From NCBI GenBank assembly GCA_003819755.1, contig RPQK01000594.1, positions 1 through 5,058 on the forward strand: a DNA stretch of 5,058 bases, written 5' to 3'. Each line of letters begins with the position of its first letter. Within the stretch, counting starts at the first letter, position 1. The position numbers and the translations under genes are program-made. Under the pieces are notes generated by a model. It was given only the letters and a program-made list of their open reading frames with translations, searched no databases and was not told the DNA's origin. The DNA comes from Acidobacteriota bacterium. GTDB taxonomy: Bacteria > Acidobacteriota > UBA6911 > RPQK01. Positions 1 through 4,926 of this stretch are shown here, in pieces.

Positions 1-1
1 C

Positions 2-73
2 CACATCAAACGATTGGAGGATCTGGGATACACCGTACAAGTCACGGATAATCAAGACAAACAAGCCGCGTAA
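2..73 (+). CDS. C-terminal tail of an unidentified protein (cut by window edge)
   Basis: The last 23 codons of a reading frame entering from the left end in HIKRLEDLGYTVQVTD and a short polar, alanine-ended tail, with a TAA stop at 71-73. The segment looks protein-like: an amphipathic helix (IKRLEDLGY) followed by a beta strand (TVQVT). Tails of this kind close many transposases, so the fragment could be the end of an insertion-sequence gene. There is far too little sequence to assign a family. A second frame is also open here and runs on to 317, but its translation (rich in N, K, R and P) looks less natural. Confidence 0.45.
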   Translation, partial: HIKRLEDLGYTVQVTDNQDKQAA

Positions 74-108
74 CCCACGCTTGTGCCGAGGCGCACGGGG
101 CTTTATTT
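74..108 (+). terminator. weak terminator-like hairpin after the left-edge gene
   Basis: Just after the TAA at 71-73, TGTGC (82-86) can pair with GCGCA (91-95) around a CGAG loop, with one G-U pair. Outer CCC (74-76) can add to GGG (98-100) across an asymmetric bulge. The sequence CTTTATTTT follows. Position and the T-rich tail fit intrinsic termination of the upstream gene, but the stem is short and imperfect. Confidence 0.3.
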
Positions 109-131
109 TCGCAACAGGAGCAGGAGAAGGG

Positions 132-317
132 GTGGGAAAATCGAAGTTGCCGGCAACCGTGGGTCCCATCTCCAGTGAGTTTTTGGACTCGTTGAAGCCG
201 CTGGATGAGCGGTGGCGTCTAATGCTTTCACACCTATTCGCGACCGGGTGGTCGTGGGACGCCGCCCGGAAGGAAGTGGAGCCAGCGCATTCCCACCTTC
301 GCGCGGATTTGCCCTAA
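132..317 (+). CDS. possible small protein (61 aa) abutting the transporter start
   Basis: A GTG-started frame of 61 codons, preceded by AGGAG at 122-126 with five bases of spacing, which is the best ribosome site in this stretch. The frame is also open upstream (a TTG start at 81 is possible), but that part overlaps a terminator-like hairpin and has no ribosome site. The product is soluble and charged. A central helix-like segment (DERWRLMLSHLFATGWSWD, about residues 29-47) has regularly spaced hydrophobic and tryptophan residues. I recognise no family. Its TAA stop (315-317) touches the ATG of the following transporter in the same frame, so it may be a leader peptide that couples translation, or simply upstream sequence lacking an in-frame stop. 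Existence is uncertain. Confidence 0.4.
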   Translation: MGKSKLPATVGPISSEFLDSLKPLDERWRLMLSHLFATGWSWDAARKEVEPAHSHLRADLP

Positions 318-1673
318 ATGGACACGTACGGAACTCAGCAGACGCCGACAGTTCGATTCAGGCGGCAACTTGCCGAGCTTGTGCTCTTGCGGCGAGGCGA
401 GAAGTCACTCCCGCGTCTGAATGCTCTCCGCTTTCCGGCTGCCGGCTCGCTCCGCTCCTTCTGGTACGACGGGCTTCTAACCAGCATCTCGGATTCACTG
501 TCCTCTAATTTCATCCCTTTGTTCGCGTTGAAAATGGGGGCCACCGCGAGCCAGATTGGAGTGCTGAACGCGACGGCCGGTTTTGTCGGGACCATGATGC
601 TCTTGCCCGGAGCGCGCCTGGGCGAGCGATGGAGCAGCCGGAAAAGTTTCGTGGTCCTGACCTTCAGCCTGGCTCGTTTGACCTTGCTCGTGCTCGCCCT
701 GATCCCGTTTGGGGTTGCCCCCACGACCGCGGTCGGGCTGATAATTGTCTTCAATCTCCTGCGGGTGGTATTCGGGAACCTGGGGCTTCCCGCCTGGACG
801 TCCCTGTCTGCATCGGTTGTTCCGGAGAACGTTCGAGGCCGGTACTTCGCCTCCCGGAATGGCATAATGACGATTGCCTCGATTATCTTCGCGCCCCTGG
901 CCGGTTATCTGATCGTCTCACTGAAGGGCGAGGTTGGCTATCAGTTGACCTTCTTCCTGGCCTTCGTGGCCGGAGCGGCCGCCGTCTGGTTTTACCGGCA
1001 GATTGACGAGCCGCCCGCGGTTGAAGCTCCGGTCGTGCGCGGAAAACGCTTTCCCCTGCTTCACCGGATACTTCAGAGGCCTTACTTCGTCCGTCTCTGC
1101 GTTTATTCGATCTTCTGGCACTTCGCCCTGAACCTGGCAGTCCCGTTTTTCAATATTTACCTGGTTGAGGAAACGACGGGGGATGAAGCCTCGGTCGGCT
1201 ATCTCGCAGCGATCGGGTCGGTGATCGGTCTCGTCTCTCAACAGTATTGGGGACAAGTCAATGACCGGCTCGGAGCCCGTCGTACGCTGCTGATTACCGG
1301 TGTCGTTATCCCTTTCATTACATTCGGTTGGCTGTTCGTCCGATCCCCCTGGCATGTCGTCCCGATCAACCTGGCGTCCGGCTTGGTTTGGCCCGGATTC
1401 AATCTGGCCACTTTCACGCTGGTGCTGGAAGCGACTCCCGAGGAGCGGCGACCCCGGTACGTAGCCCTGCTAAATACCCTGACCGGGATTGGGTCGGCCG
1501 TGGGGGCGACGGTCGGAGGGTGGATGATCGAGGCGTACGGCTATCATTCCGTCTTCTTGGCCTCGGGCCTTTTGCGCATTGTCGGATGGTTCCTGTTGCT
1601 CTTTTTCGTGAAAGAGGCGGCCACGAATGTGTTCGGCCGTACCAGCAAATTAGCCAGCCCCCAAGAGCCGTGA
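318..1673 (+). CDS. major facilitator superfamily (MFS) transporter
   Basis: A 451-residue inner-membrane protein with about 12 hydrophobic segments (approximately 45-70, 82-98, 111-132, 137-158, 180-201, 207-227, 260-282, 291-310, 323-341, 347-371, 384-404 and 412-432), the usual size and layout of an MFS secondary carrier. The loop between helices 8 and 9 carries the conserved motif A form WGQVNDRLGARR (311-322). The matching loop in the N-half is degenerate (GARLGERWSSRK, 98-109). The segment PAWTSLSASVVPENVRGRYFASRN (158-181) matches a motif I associate with a little-studied bacterial MFS group ending in RGRYFxxRN. The polar central linker is about 229-256. About 44 residues precede helix 1. 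ATG 318 is the first usable start in the frame after the stop at 315-317 but has no Shine-Dalgarno sequence; GTG 381 is an alternative, also without one. The substrate cannot be told: drug, sugar or metabolite efflux are all possible. Confidence 0.92.
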   Translation: MDTYGTQQTPTVRFRRQLAELVLLRRGEKSLPRLNALRFPAAGSLRSFWYDGLLTSISDSLSSNFIPLFALKMGATASQIGVLNATAGFVGTMMLLPGARLGERWSSRKSFVVLTFSLARLTLLVLALIPFGVAPTTAVGLIIVFNLLRVVFGNLGLPAWTSLSASVVPENVRGRYFASRNGIMTIASIIFAPLAGYLIVSLKGEVGYQLTFFLAFVAGAAAVWFYRQIDEPPAVEAPVVRGKRFPLLHRILQRPYFVRLCVYSIFWHFALNLAVPFFNIYLVEETTGDEASVGYLAAIGSVIGLVSQQYWGQVNDRLGARRTLLITGVVIPFITFGWLFVRSPWHVVPINLASGLVWPGFNLATFTLVLEATPEERRPRYVALLNTLTGIGSAVGATVGGWMIEAYGYHSVFLASGLLRIVGWFLLLFFVKEAATNVFGRTSKLASPQEP

Positions 1674-1693
1674 GGCCGGCCAATAGCGCGGCC
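1674..1693 (+). other. inverted repeat just after the transporter stop
   Basis: GGCCG (1674-1678) and CGGCC (1689-1693) form a short GC-only stem around a ten-base loop directly after the TGA at 1671-1673. No T-run follows, so it is not a canonical intrinsic terminator. It could slow or protect the transcript end, or be chance in GC-rich DNA. Confidence 0.25.
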
Positions 1694-1698
1694 GACAC

Positions 1699-1717
1699 GA
1701 CCTAGGCAGACCTAGGC
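1699..1717. promoter_or_regulatory. CCTAGG dyad / tandem GACCTAGGC repeat, possible regulator site
   Basis: GACCTAGGC occurs twice in tandem (1699-1707 and 1709-1717), ten bases apart, so the two copies sit one helical turn from each other. Because CCTAGG is itself a palindrome, 1701-1716 also reads as an inverted repeat with a four-base CAGA spacer. It lies about 125-140 bases upstream of the -12 element of the sigma-54-type promoter at 1828-1843, within the distance at which enhancer-binding proteins usually bind. The regulatory role is inferred. It could also form a small hairpin in the transporter's 3' end. Confidence 0.4.
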
Positions 1718-1729
1718 CGGGTTAGTGAA

Positions 1730-1743
1730 GGCCAGAAATCGGG
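1730..1743 (+). repeat. 14-base intergenic repeat, copy 1
   Basis: GGCCAGAAATCGGG, which matches 13 of 14 bases of the copy at 1813-1826, 83 bases downstream. The downstream copy ends one base before the -24 box of the lipoprotein promoter. No internal dyad is obvious. It could be a regulator half-site or a remnant of a local duplication. Confidence 0.45.
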
Positions 1744-1812
1744 CAAAAATTCCCGCCTGTACCGCGATGCAGATCCAAGGTTGGCTCCAAACTCCTTGCA
1801 GGCCTAAGGTAT

Positions 1813-1826
1813 GGCCGGAAATCGGG
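1813..1826 (+). repeat. 14-base intergenic repeat, copy 2
   Basis: GGCCGGAAATCGGG, differing from the copy at 1730-1743 only at base 5. It sits directly upstream of the -24/-12 promoter, so anything binding here would contact the promoter-bound polymerase region. Confidence 0.45.
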
Positions 1827-1827
1827 T

Positions 1828-1843
1828 TTGGCATGCCGGTTGC
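1828..1843 (+). promoter_or_regulatory. sigma-54-type (-24/-12) promoter of the lipoprotein gene
   Basis: TTGGCATG (1828-1835) and TTGC (1840-1843) reproduce the sigma-54 consensus YTGGCACG-N4-TTGC with one mismatch in the conserved bases (T for C at 1834). The invariant GG (1830-1831) and GC (1842-1843) are separated by exactly ten bases, as sigma-54 requires. The predicted transcript start is near 1854, giving a leader of about 31 bases that includes the ribosome site at 1873-1879. No convincing sigma-70 promoter was seen in the same gap. Sigma-54 promoters need an ATP-driven enhancer-binding protein; none is encoded in this window. Confidence 0.6.
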
Positions 1844-1872
1844 GAGCTTGATAGGTAATCTGATTCAACACT

Positions 1873-1879
1873 AGGAGGT
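1873..1879 (+). promoter_or_regulatory. strong ribosome binding site of the lipoprotein gene
   Basis: AGGAGGT, a perfect match to the anti-Shine-Dalgarno core, six bases before ATG 1886. It fixes the start codon and suggests efficient translation, in contrast to the transporter start at 318. Confidence 0.85.
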
Positions 1880-1885
1880 AGAGTT

Positions 1886-2614
1886 ATGAAGTCGCCAAAG
1901 CGGCTATTGAGTATGAGTGTATTAGCGTTAGGGCTGCTCCTGCCGGCCTGCAGTGAATCGGGCATGAGAGCTGATCAGGACGAAGCCGAGATTCCAGCCG
2001 GGACCCAGCTTCACGTGCGGCTCGATCAAAATATGAAGATGGATAACGACGGTTGGTCGAGCGGAGACGATTTCACGGGGACGCTCGATCGTGCGCTTCA
2101 GGTCAACGGTCAGGTGATCGCTCCTGAGGGGACGATCGTGAAGGGCGAATTTACTAACGATATCGATACCGCCGGCACCGATCGGGACGCCGATAAGGCC
2201 ACGGGTGACAACCGGGTCGAACCGGGGCGCGATGATGCGAATAGACCCGGCGGTTCTGTGGCCGGCGATTACGGAACGAACCGCGATCGCCTGGGCCTGG
2301 AACTGAAGAAGATCGTCATCAGTGGCGAGGAGTACGACATTGACACTCATGCTGTTCCCGTGCCGGGCATGATGGCCAGCGGGCAGCATGGAGCATCCGG
2401 AAGCATGGCGGATCGTGGTGCCGGGACCGGTACAACCGGCGCGGATCGTCCCGGTGCAGGTAAAGGGACGACGACCGACCGTGGAACCACCCGCGACAAG
2501 CCCGGCAGCGACATGAGCGGCCACGCCATGTCACAGATCGCCGGTCAGCAGTTCATCTTCACCCTTGAAGAACCCGCTGAACTGCCGTCCACCGCGAACA
2601 TGAAGACCGAGTAA
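1886..2614 (+). CDS. envelope lipoprotein with a low-complexity, Gly/Asp/Thr-rich interior
   Basis: A 242-residue protein with a lipoprotein signal peptide: KSPKR (2-6), a hydrophobic core (7-19) and the lipobox LPAC (19-22). The lipidated cysteine would be Cys22. Ser23 at the +2 position favours transport to the outer membrane in diderms. The mature core IPAGTQLHVRLDQNM (36-50), SGDDFTGTLDR (59-69), VIAPEGTIVKGEF (77-89), LGLELKKIVISGEEYDIDTHAV (136-157) and QQFIFTLEEPAELP (221-234) follows a beta-rich pattern I know from uncharacterised, mainly acidobacterial, envelope proteins. Two inserts break it: an acidic, Asp/Arg-rich one (about 94-135) and a Gly/Thr-rich one (about 161-217) with several Met and His residues. 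Both look disordered. The function is unknown. The gene appears to be transcribed alone, from a sigma-54-type promoter into a terminator. Confidence 0.85.
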   Translation: MKSPKRLLSMSVLALGLLLPACSESGMRADQDEAEIPAGTQLHVRLDQNMKMDNDGWSSGDDFTGTLDRALQVNGQVIAPEGTIVKGEFTNDIDTAGTDRDADKATGDNRVEPGRDDANRPGGSVAGDYGTNRDRLGLELKKIVISGEEYDIDTHAVPVPGMMASGQHGASGSMADRGAGTGTTGADRPGAGKGTTTDRGTTRDKPGSDMSGHAMSQIAGQQFIFTLEEPAELPSTANMKTE

Positions 2615-2636
2615 GAAAGATCCGTTACCCATCCGC

Positions 2637-2672
2637 AGAGAGGGCCGTCGCCGACGGCCCCCTCTTCTCCTC
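2637..2672 (+). terminator. intrinsic-type terminator of the lipoprotein gene
   Basis: GGGCCGTC (2642-2649) pairs perfectly with GACGGCCC (2653-2660) around a GCC loop. After one A-C mismatch, AGAG (2637-2640) pairs with CTCT (2662-2665), giving about 12 base pairs in all. A pyrimidine-rich tail (CTTCTCCTCTCCC) follows, although it is richer in C than a textbook U-run. It starts 22 bases after the stop codon and lies between convergent genes, so the hairpin may also hinder read-through from the opposite side, but there is no T-run on that strand. Confidence 0.7.
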
Positions 2673-2688
2673 TCCCTTCCTCCCCCTT
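2658..2688. other. 31-base pure polypyrimidine tract
   Basis: Every base from 2658 to 2688 is C or T, and pyrimidines dominate up to 2701. It fills most of the spacer between the convergent lipoprotein and secreted-protein genes. It overlaps the 3' arm of the terminator hairpin and its tail. On the bottom strand it reads as a purine tract just beyond the stop codon at 2704. Confidence 0.6.
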
Positions 2689-2703
2689 ATCCCGCCTCTC
2701 CGG

Positions 2704-4371
2704 TTATCTTTCCACCGGTCCTATGTGACTGAGGAATTCCACCAGGACATCGCCGAAGATTGCCATGGCCAGGAAGGAGCGGTCTCCCGTAACTTCCAGG
2801 TGTCCACCGGTTTGCGCGAAGTCAGGGCCGAAGAAAAGGTCGGTGTCCAATAGACCAACCAGACGCTGACCAGCCGGCAATTCGATCGCCCGCTCGGCCG
2901 TTATGTTCCCCTGATCATCAAGTGCCCGGATCGTGAGCGCGATCGTCTGGTCTTTCTGATTCAGAAGGGCGAGGCCCGTCGTCAGCCCAGCTTCCCGTGA
3001 TTGCATAACCATCGGGAAAATCCAGGTGTCTGTGCCTTCTCTTCGGAGTGGAACCGACGTACGGGCCGTCCCGCCGTTACCCACAAACGTCGCCTCGGCG
3101 ATCACCTTCCCGTACAACCGTTCGCCGTTCTCTGTTCGGGTGCCTGTAACCTCCAGGTGCCCCGTCACCACGCCCGCCTTCCCTTGACGGCCGAGGAGCG
3201 TCCTGACCTGAACCATGGCTTGGGCAAGGGCAGGGACCCTCAGGGTGGATGACTGCGGCTTCTGAGAACCGTCTACTGAGATTGAGAAGGTCACTTCCAC
3301 TTCCCGCTCATCGGTGTTGATCAACCGAATCTCAGTTTCTCCACCGGAATCATCGAAAAAGAAATGAGGCAGCGTGAGGCGATGCCCGCGTTCCGTGCTT
3401 TGGGCGGGGAGGGCCGAGAGACTTTGAGCATCGAAAGAACTTATCTCGTAGCCCTCGACCGGTTCGGTCGAAACCGCCTTCAGGTAACCTTCCTTCAGTT
3501 GAAAATTCTCACCGAAGAACTCCCTCAAAGCGTGTTGAGCCGCTCCGAAAGGCGGTAGGGCTACGGTAGTGGTGCCCGCCAGGGTGCCTTCAGGGGTCCA
3601 CGCGGTCAGTTCGACCCGTGCCTCTTTCTTTTCCTGCGGATTGAAAAGACCCAGGACCGAAGATCCGGTTTCCGAGACTGTAATCGGGAAATAGAGCGTT
3701 TTGCCCGGTTTCAGTGCCTCGGTCATCCCCTCAAAGGACTTCAGGTCTTTGGTCCCGGCCAGAAAGAAGGGGTGAATATCGCAGCTGGCCTGGCTCAGGA
3801 TCCCGATCGTTTGTGCCGGCGCGGCTGCCAGTTCATCAGGGGGATGAGCACATCTGCCGTGAGGCAGCAGCTGATCCGCCACCTGGTAGCCCGTTGCAGC
3901 CCCTTGGCTGTCAACGCCGGTCAAGCTGATCTGATCAGGATTGTCGCTGAGGTTGAGAAGACCGATACCTAAGAAGGTCTCTTCGAAACCGGGCTGGCCG
4001 GATGGCAGTGACGCAGGCATGAAGACGGTTTCGCGGGGCCGTTGGCTCTCAGGGACAGCGACCCGCAGCAAGCTGGAAAATTCGCTTTCGAGCCCTTGAA
4101 GATCCACGGCTGTGATCCGATAGTCGTAGGTCACTCCGTTCTTGACTGACCGGTCCAAATAGGACGTTTCAGCGATTGGCCCCTTTTGATTCAGTAGGAC
4201 CGGCTCCTGGTCTTTGTCCGTGGACCGATACACGTTATACCCCGACACCCGTACCTCGGGATTCAGATCCCAGCCGAGTTTTATCGAGGGCTCCTTCGCA
4301 AGTATAGGAGAAACAAACACAAAGCAGAGGAATGATATAGGCAGAAAAGTCCGATAAAACGGGTAAACCAT
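2704..4371 (-). CDS. secreted protein: fibronectin type III domain plus four beta-rich repeats
   Basis: A 555-residue exported protein. Residues 1-25 form a Sec signal peptide (short basic start, hydrophobic FLPISFLCFVFV, likely cleavage after SPILA). An Fn3 domain follows (about 27-106): IKLGWDLNPE, GYNVYRS (44-50), TSYLDRSVKNGVTYDYRITAVD (69-90) and GLESEFSS. The rest divides into four degenerate repeats of roughly 95-105 residues (about 115-213, 225-318, 331-434 and 449-545). Each has an F/LP start, a (G)LxLxN strand, a D/P-x-G turn, an LP-x-G-like strand and an ending like GxLxVxxxxxxxGxxIFGD. Repeat 1 contains the only mature-chain cysteines (174 and 197), possibly a disulfide. There are no catalytic motifs, so an adhesive, scaffold or surface role is likely. 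There is no C-terminal sorting tail or membrane anchor, so it is periplasmic or released. The start is supported by GAGGTG, four bases upstream of the ATG. Confidence 0.88.
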   Translation of the reverse strand: MVYPFYRTFLPISFLCFVFVSPILAKEPSIKLGWDLNPEVRVSGYNVYRSTDKDQEPVLLNQKGPIAETSYLDRSVKNGVTYDYRITAVDLQGLESEFSSLLRVAVPESQRPRETVFMPASLPSGQPGFEETFLGIGLLNLSDNPDQISLTGVDSQGAATGYQVADQLLPHGRCAHPPDELAAAPAQTIGILSQASCDIHPFFLAGTKDLKSFEGMTEALKPGKTLYFPITVSETGSSVLGLFNPQEKKEARVELTAWTPEGTLAGTTTVALPPFGAAQHALREFFGENFQLKEGYLKAVSTEPVEGYEISSFDAQSLSALPAQSTERGHRLTLPHFFFDDSGGETEIRLINTDEREVEVTFSISVDGSQKPQSSTLRVPALAQAMVQVRTLLGRQGKAGVVTGHLEVTGTRTENGERLYGKVIAEATFVGNGGTARTSVPLRREGTDTWIFPMVMQSREAGLTTGLALLNQKDQTIALTIRALDDQGNITAERAIELPAGQRLVGLLDTDLFFGPDFAQTGGHLEVTGDRSFLAMAIFGDVLVEFLSHIGPVER

Positions 4372-4375
4372 AAAA

Positions 4376-4381
4376 CACCTC
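4376..4381 (-). promoter_or_regulatory. ribosome binding site of the Fn3-repeat protein
   Basis: On the bottom strand GAGGTG precedes the ATG (4371-4369) by four bases. It decides the start codon, which also places the signal peptide correctly at the N-terminus. Confidence 0.7.
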
Positions 4382-4394
4382 GCTGGACGGGCGT

Positions 4395-4423
4395 ATTCTT
4401 ATCGGCGGAGCCAGGGATGTCAA
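4395..4423 (-). promoter_or_regulatory. sigma-70-type promoter of the Fn3-repeat protein
   Basis: On the bottom strand a perfect -35 box TTGACA (4423-4418) is followed by a 17-base spacer and a -10 box AAGAAT (4400-4395; four of six consensus bases). The predicted start near 4388 gives a very short leader (about 17 bases) containing the ribosome site at 4381-4376. The good -35 with a mediocre -10, plus the A-rich repeats upstream, suggests a promoter that may be helped by an activator or UP-like contact. Confidence 0.65.
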
Positions 4424-4428
4424 GAAAA

Positions 4429-4458
4429 CTTTTGTTCGAGGTGTAAAAGTCTTTTGTT
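4429..4458 (-). promoter_or_regulatory. paired AACAAAAG direct repeats upstream of the -35 box
   Basis: On the bottom strand AACAAAAG occurs at 4458-4451 and again at 4436-4429. The copies are 22 bases apart (about two helical turns), and the nearer one ends five bases before the -35 box. Same-face spacing directly upstream of a promoter is typical of activator sites or of A-tract UP elements. An ACTTTT/AAAAGT inverted pair overlaps them (4428-4433 and 4445-4450). The role is inferred from position only. Confidence 0.35.
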
Positions 4459-4516
4459 TACAAGAACCGAAAGATGAGAAGAATGGGGAGGACCTTTTGA
4501 GTCCATTAGGAGCGCG

Positions 4517-4550
4517 GTTTTAACGGAGCCGTGAGCGGCACTGCTAAAAC
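4517..4550. repeat. 34-base imperfect inverted repeat
   Basis: GTTTTA (4517-4522) and TAAAAC (4545-4550) are perfect outer arms. CCG-rich inner arms GCCG (4528-4531) and CGGC (4535-4538, reading G-C-G-G-C across 4534-4538) close on a four-base loop. Allowing one G-U pair, only two positions between the arms are mismatched. The T-run precedes the GC stem on both strands, so it is not a textbook terminator in either direction. It may still act with the small hairpin at 4550-4560 to end the glsB-like transcript. Confidence 0.45.
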
Positions 4551-4560
4551 GGGAAGCCCG
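4545..4560 (-). terminator. small terminator-like hairpin after the glsB-like gene
   Basis: On the bottom strand CGGG-CTT-CCCG (4560-4550) is followed at once by TTTTA, starting eight bases after the stop codon (4571-4569). The stem is only four pairs, which is weak for an intrinsic terminator, but its position and the T-run are right. The larger inverted repeat at 4517-4550 lies just beyond it. Confidence 0.4.
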
Positions 4561-4568
4561 ACGGTTGC

Positions 4569-4853
4569 CTACACCCGGTAACGGCGCCGGTAGCTGAAGA
4601 GGCTGATGAAAGCGACAAACAGGGCAGAACCGATAATCGACCAGAGGATCGGAAAAGGTTGCCCGCCGATTGAGATGGTGAAGAGTTCCGGGAGGCCTAA
4701 CAGGCCGGCCAACCAGCGGCCCAGGAGGGCACCAATAAAGCCGAGGGCCACCGAGACCAGGCAGCCGCCTGCGGAGTACCCGGCAATTGCCTCACCCAGA
4801 CTCCCGCACACTCCGGCGACGAGAAGTAGAATCAGAAGTTCCCAGATTGTCAT
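4569..4853 (-). CDS. GlsB/YeaQ/YmgE-family small membrane protein (transglycosylase-associated family)
   Basis: A 94-residue, very hydrophobic protein with three predicted membrane helices (about 4-26, 29-54 and 68-88) and a basic end (YRRRYRV), so the C-terminus is probably cytoplasmic. The glycine-rich pattern GYSAGGCLVSVALGFIGALLGRWLAGLLGL (25-54), followed by a short polar loop and a last helix WSIIGSALFVAFISLF, is that of the GlsB/YeaQ/YmgE family. Length is slightly above the usual 80-90 residues. Family members are small membrane proteins often induced by general or envelope stress; the biochemical role is not established, and the 'transglycosylase-associated' name is historical. ATG 4853 is the first start after an in-frame TGA. 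Its ribosome site is weak (GGTGGG about six bases upstream). Confidence 0.88.
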   Translation of the reverse strand: MTIWELLILLLVAGVCGSLGEAIAGYSAGGCLVSVALGFIGALLGRWLAGLLGLPELFTISIGGQPFPILWSIIGSALFVAFISLFSYRRRYRV

Positions 4854-4926
4854 GAATCACCCACCGCTGTGACTGGCCGTCGGTCTGGCATTCACCGCTT
4901 TTCGCGGTTCTGACCCGTGCGTATTC
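4854..4926. other. spacer upstream of the glsB-like gene, with a small hairpin
   Basis: This 73-base gap contains one clear dyad: ACCGC-TTTTC-GCGGT (4894-4908), five perfect pairs. In the glsB-like transcript it would sit in the leader, or at the end of the upstream gene's transcript. It has no U-run in the leftward direction. A possible -10 (TAGAAT on the bottom strand, about 4943-4938) lies inside the end of the upstream frame, without a good -35, so promoter placement is uncertain. Confidence 0.4.

Larger units (their letters stand above)
4372..4568. other. 197-base non-coding gap between glsB-like gene and Fn3-repeat gene
   Basis: No convincing reading frame lies here. From right to left it holds a small hairpin after the glsB-like stop (4550-4560), a 34-base imperfect inverted repeat (4517-4550), a short GGAC/GTCC dyad (4490-4493 and 4501-4504), A/T-rich repeats and the sigma-70 promoter of the next gene. 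The stretch 4424-4480 is distinctly more AT-rich than the flanking genes. Confidence 0.6.

Noticed and set aside
335..1355. Long bottom-strand open frames (335-865 and 918-1355) opposite the transporter gene
   Set aside because: Their translations are rich in R, P and S with no domain or membrane pattern. They mirror a clear 12-helix transporter on the other strand, so they are shadows of its GC-rich codons.
1780..1802. A second sigma-54-like match, TTGGCTCC followed by TTGCA
   Set aside because: The GG and GC elements are 13 bases apart instead of 10, which sigma-54 does not tolerate.
1928..2524. A 198-codon bottom-strand frame opposite the lipoprotein gene
   Set aside because: The forward frame has a lipobox, a perfect ribosome site, a promoter and a terminator. 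The reverse frame has none of these and looks like an antisense artefact.
3001..3972. Plus-strand short frames inside the Fn3-repeat gene
   Set aside because: They are antisense to a continuous 555-codon exported protein with promoter, ribosome site and signal peptide.
4517..4550. Integron attC-like site
   Set aside because: Only the outer arms loosely resemble attC ends. The 3' arm is TAAAAC and not GTTRRRY, the element is shorter than normal attC sites, and no integrase or cassette pattern is nearby.
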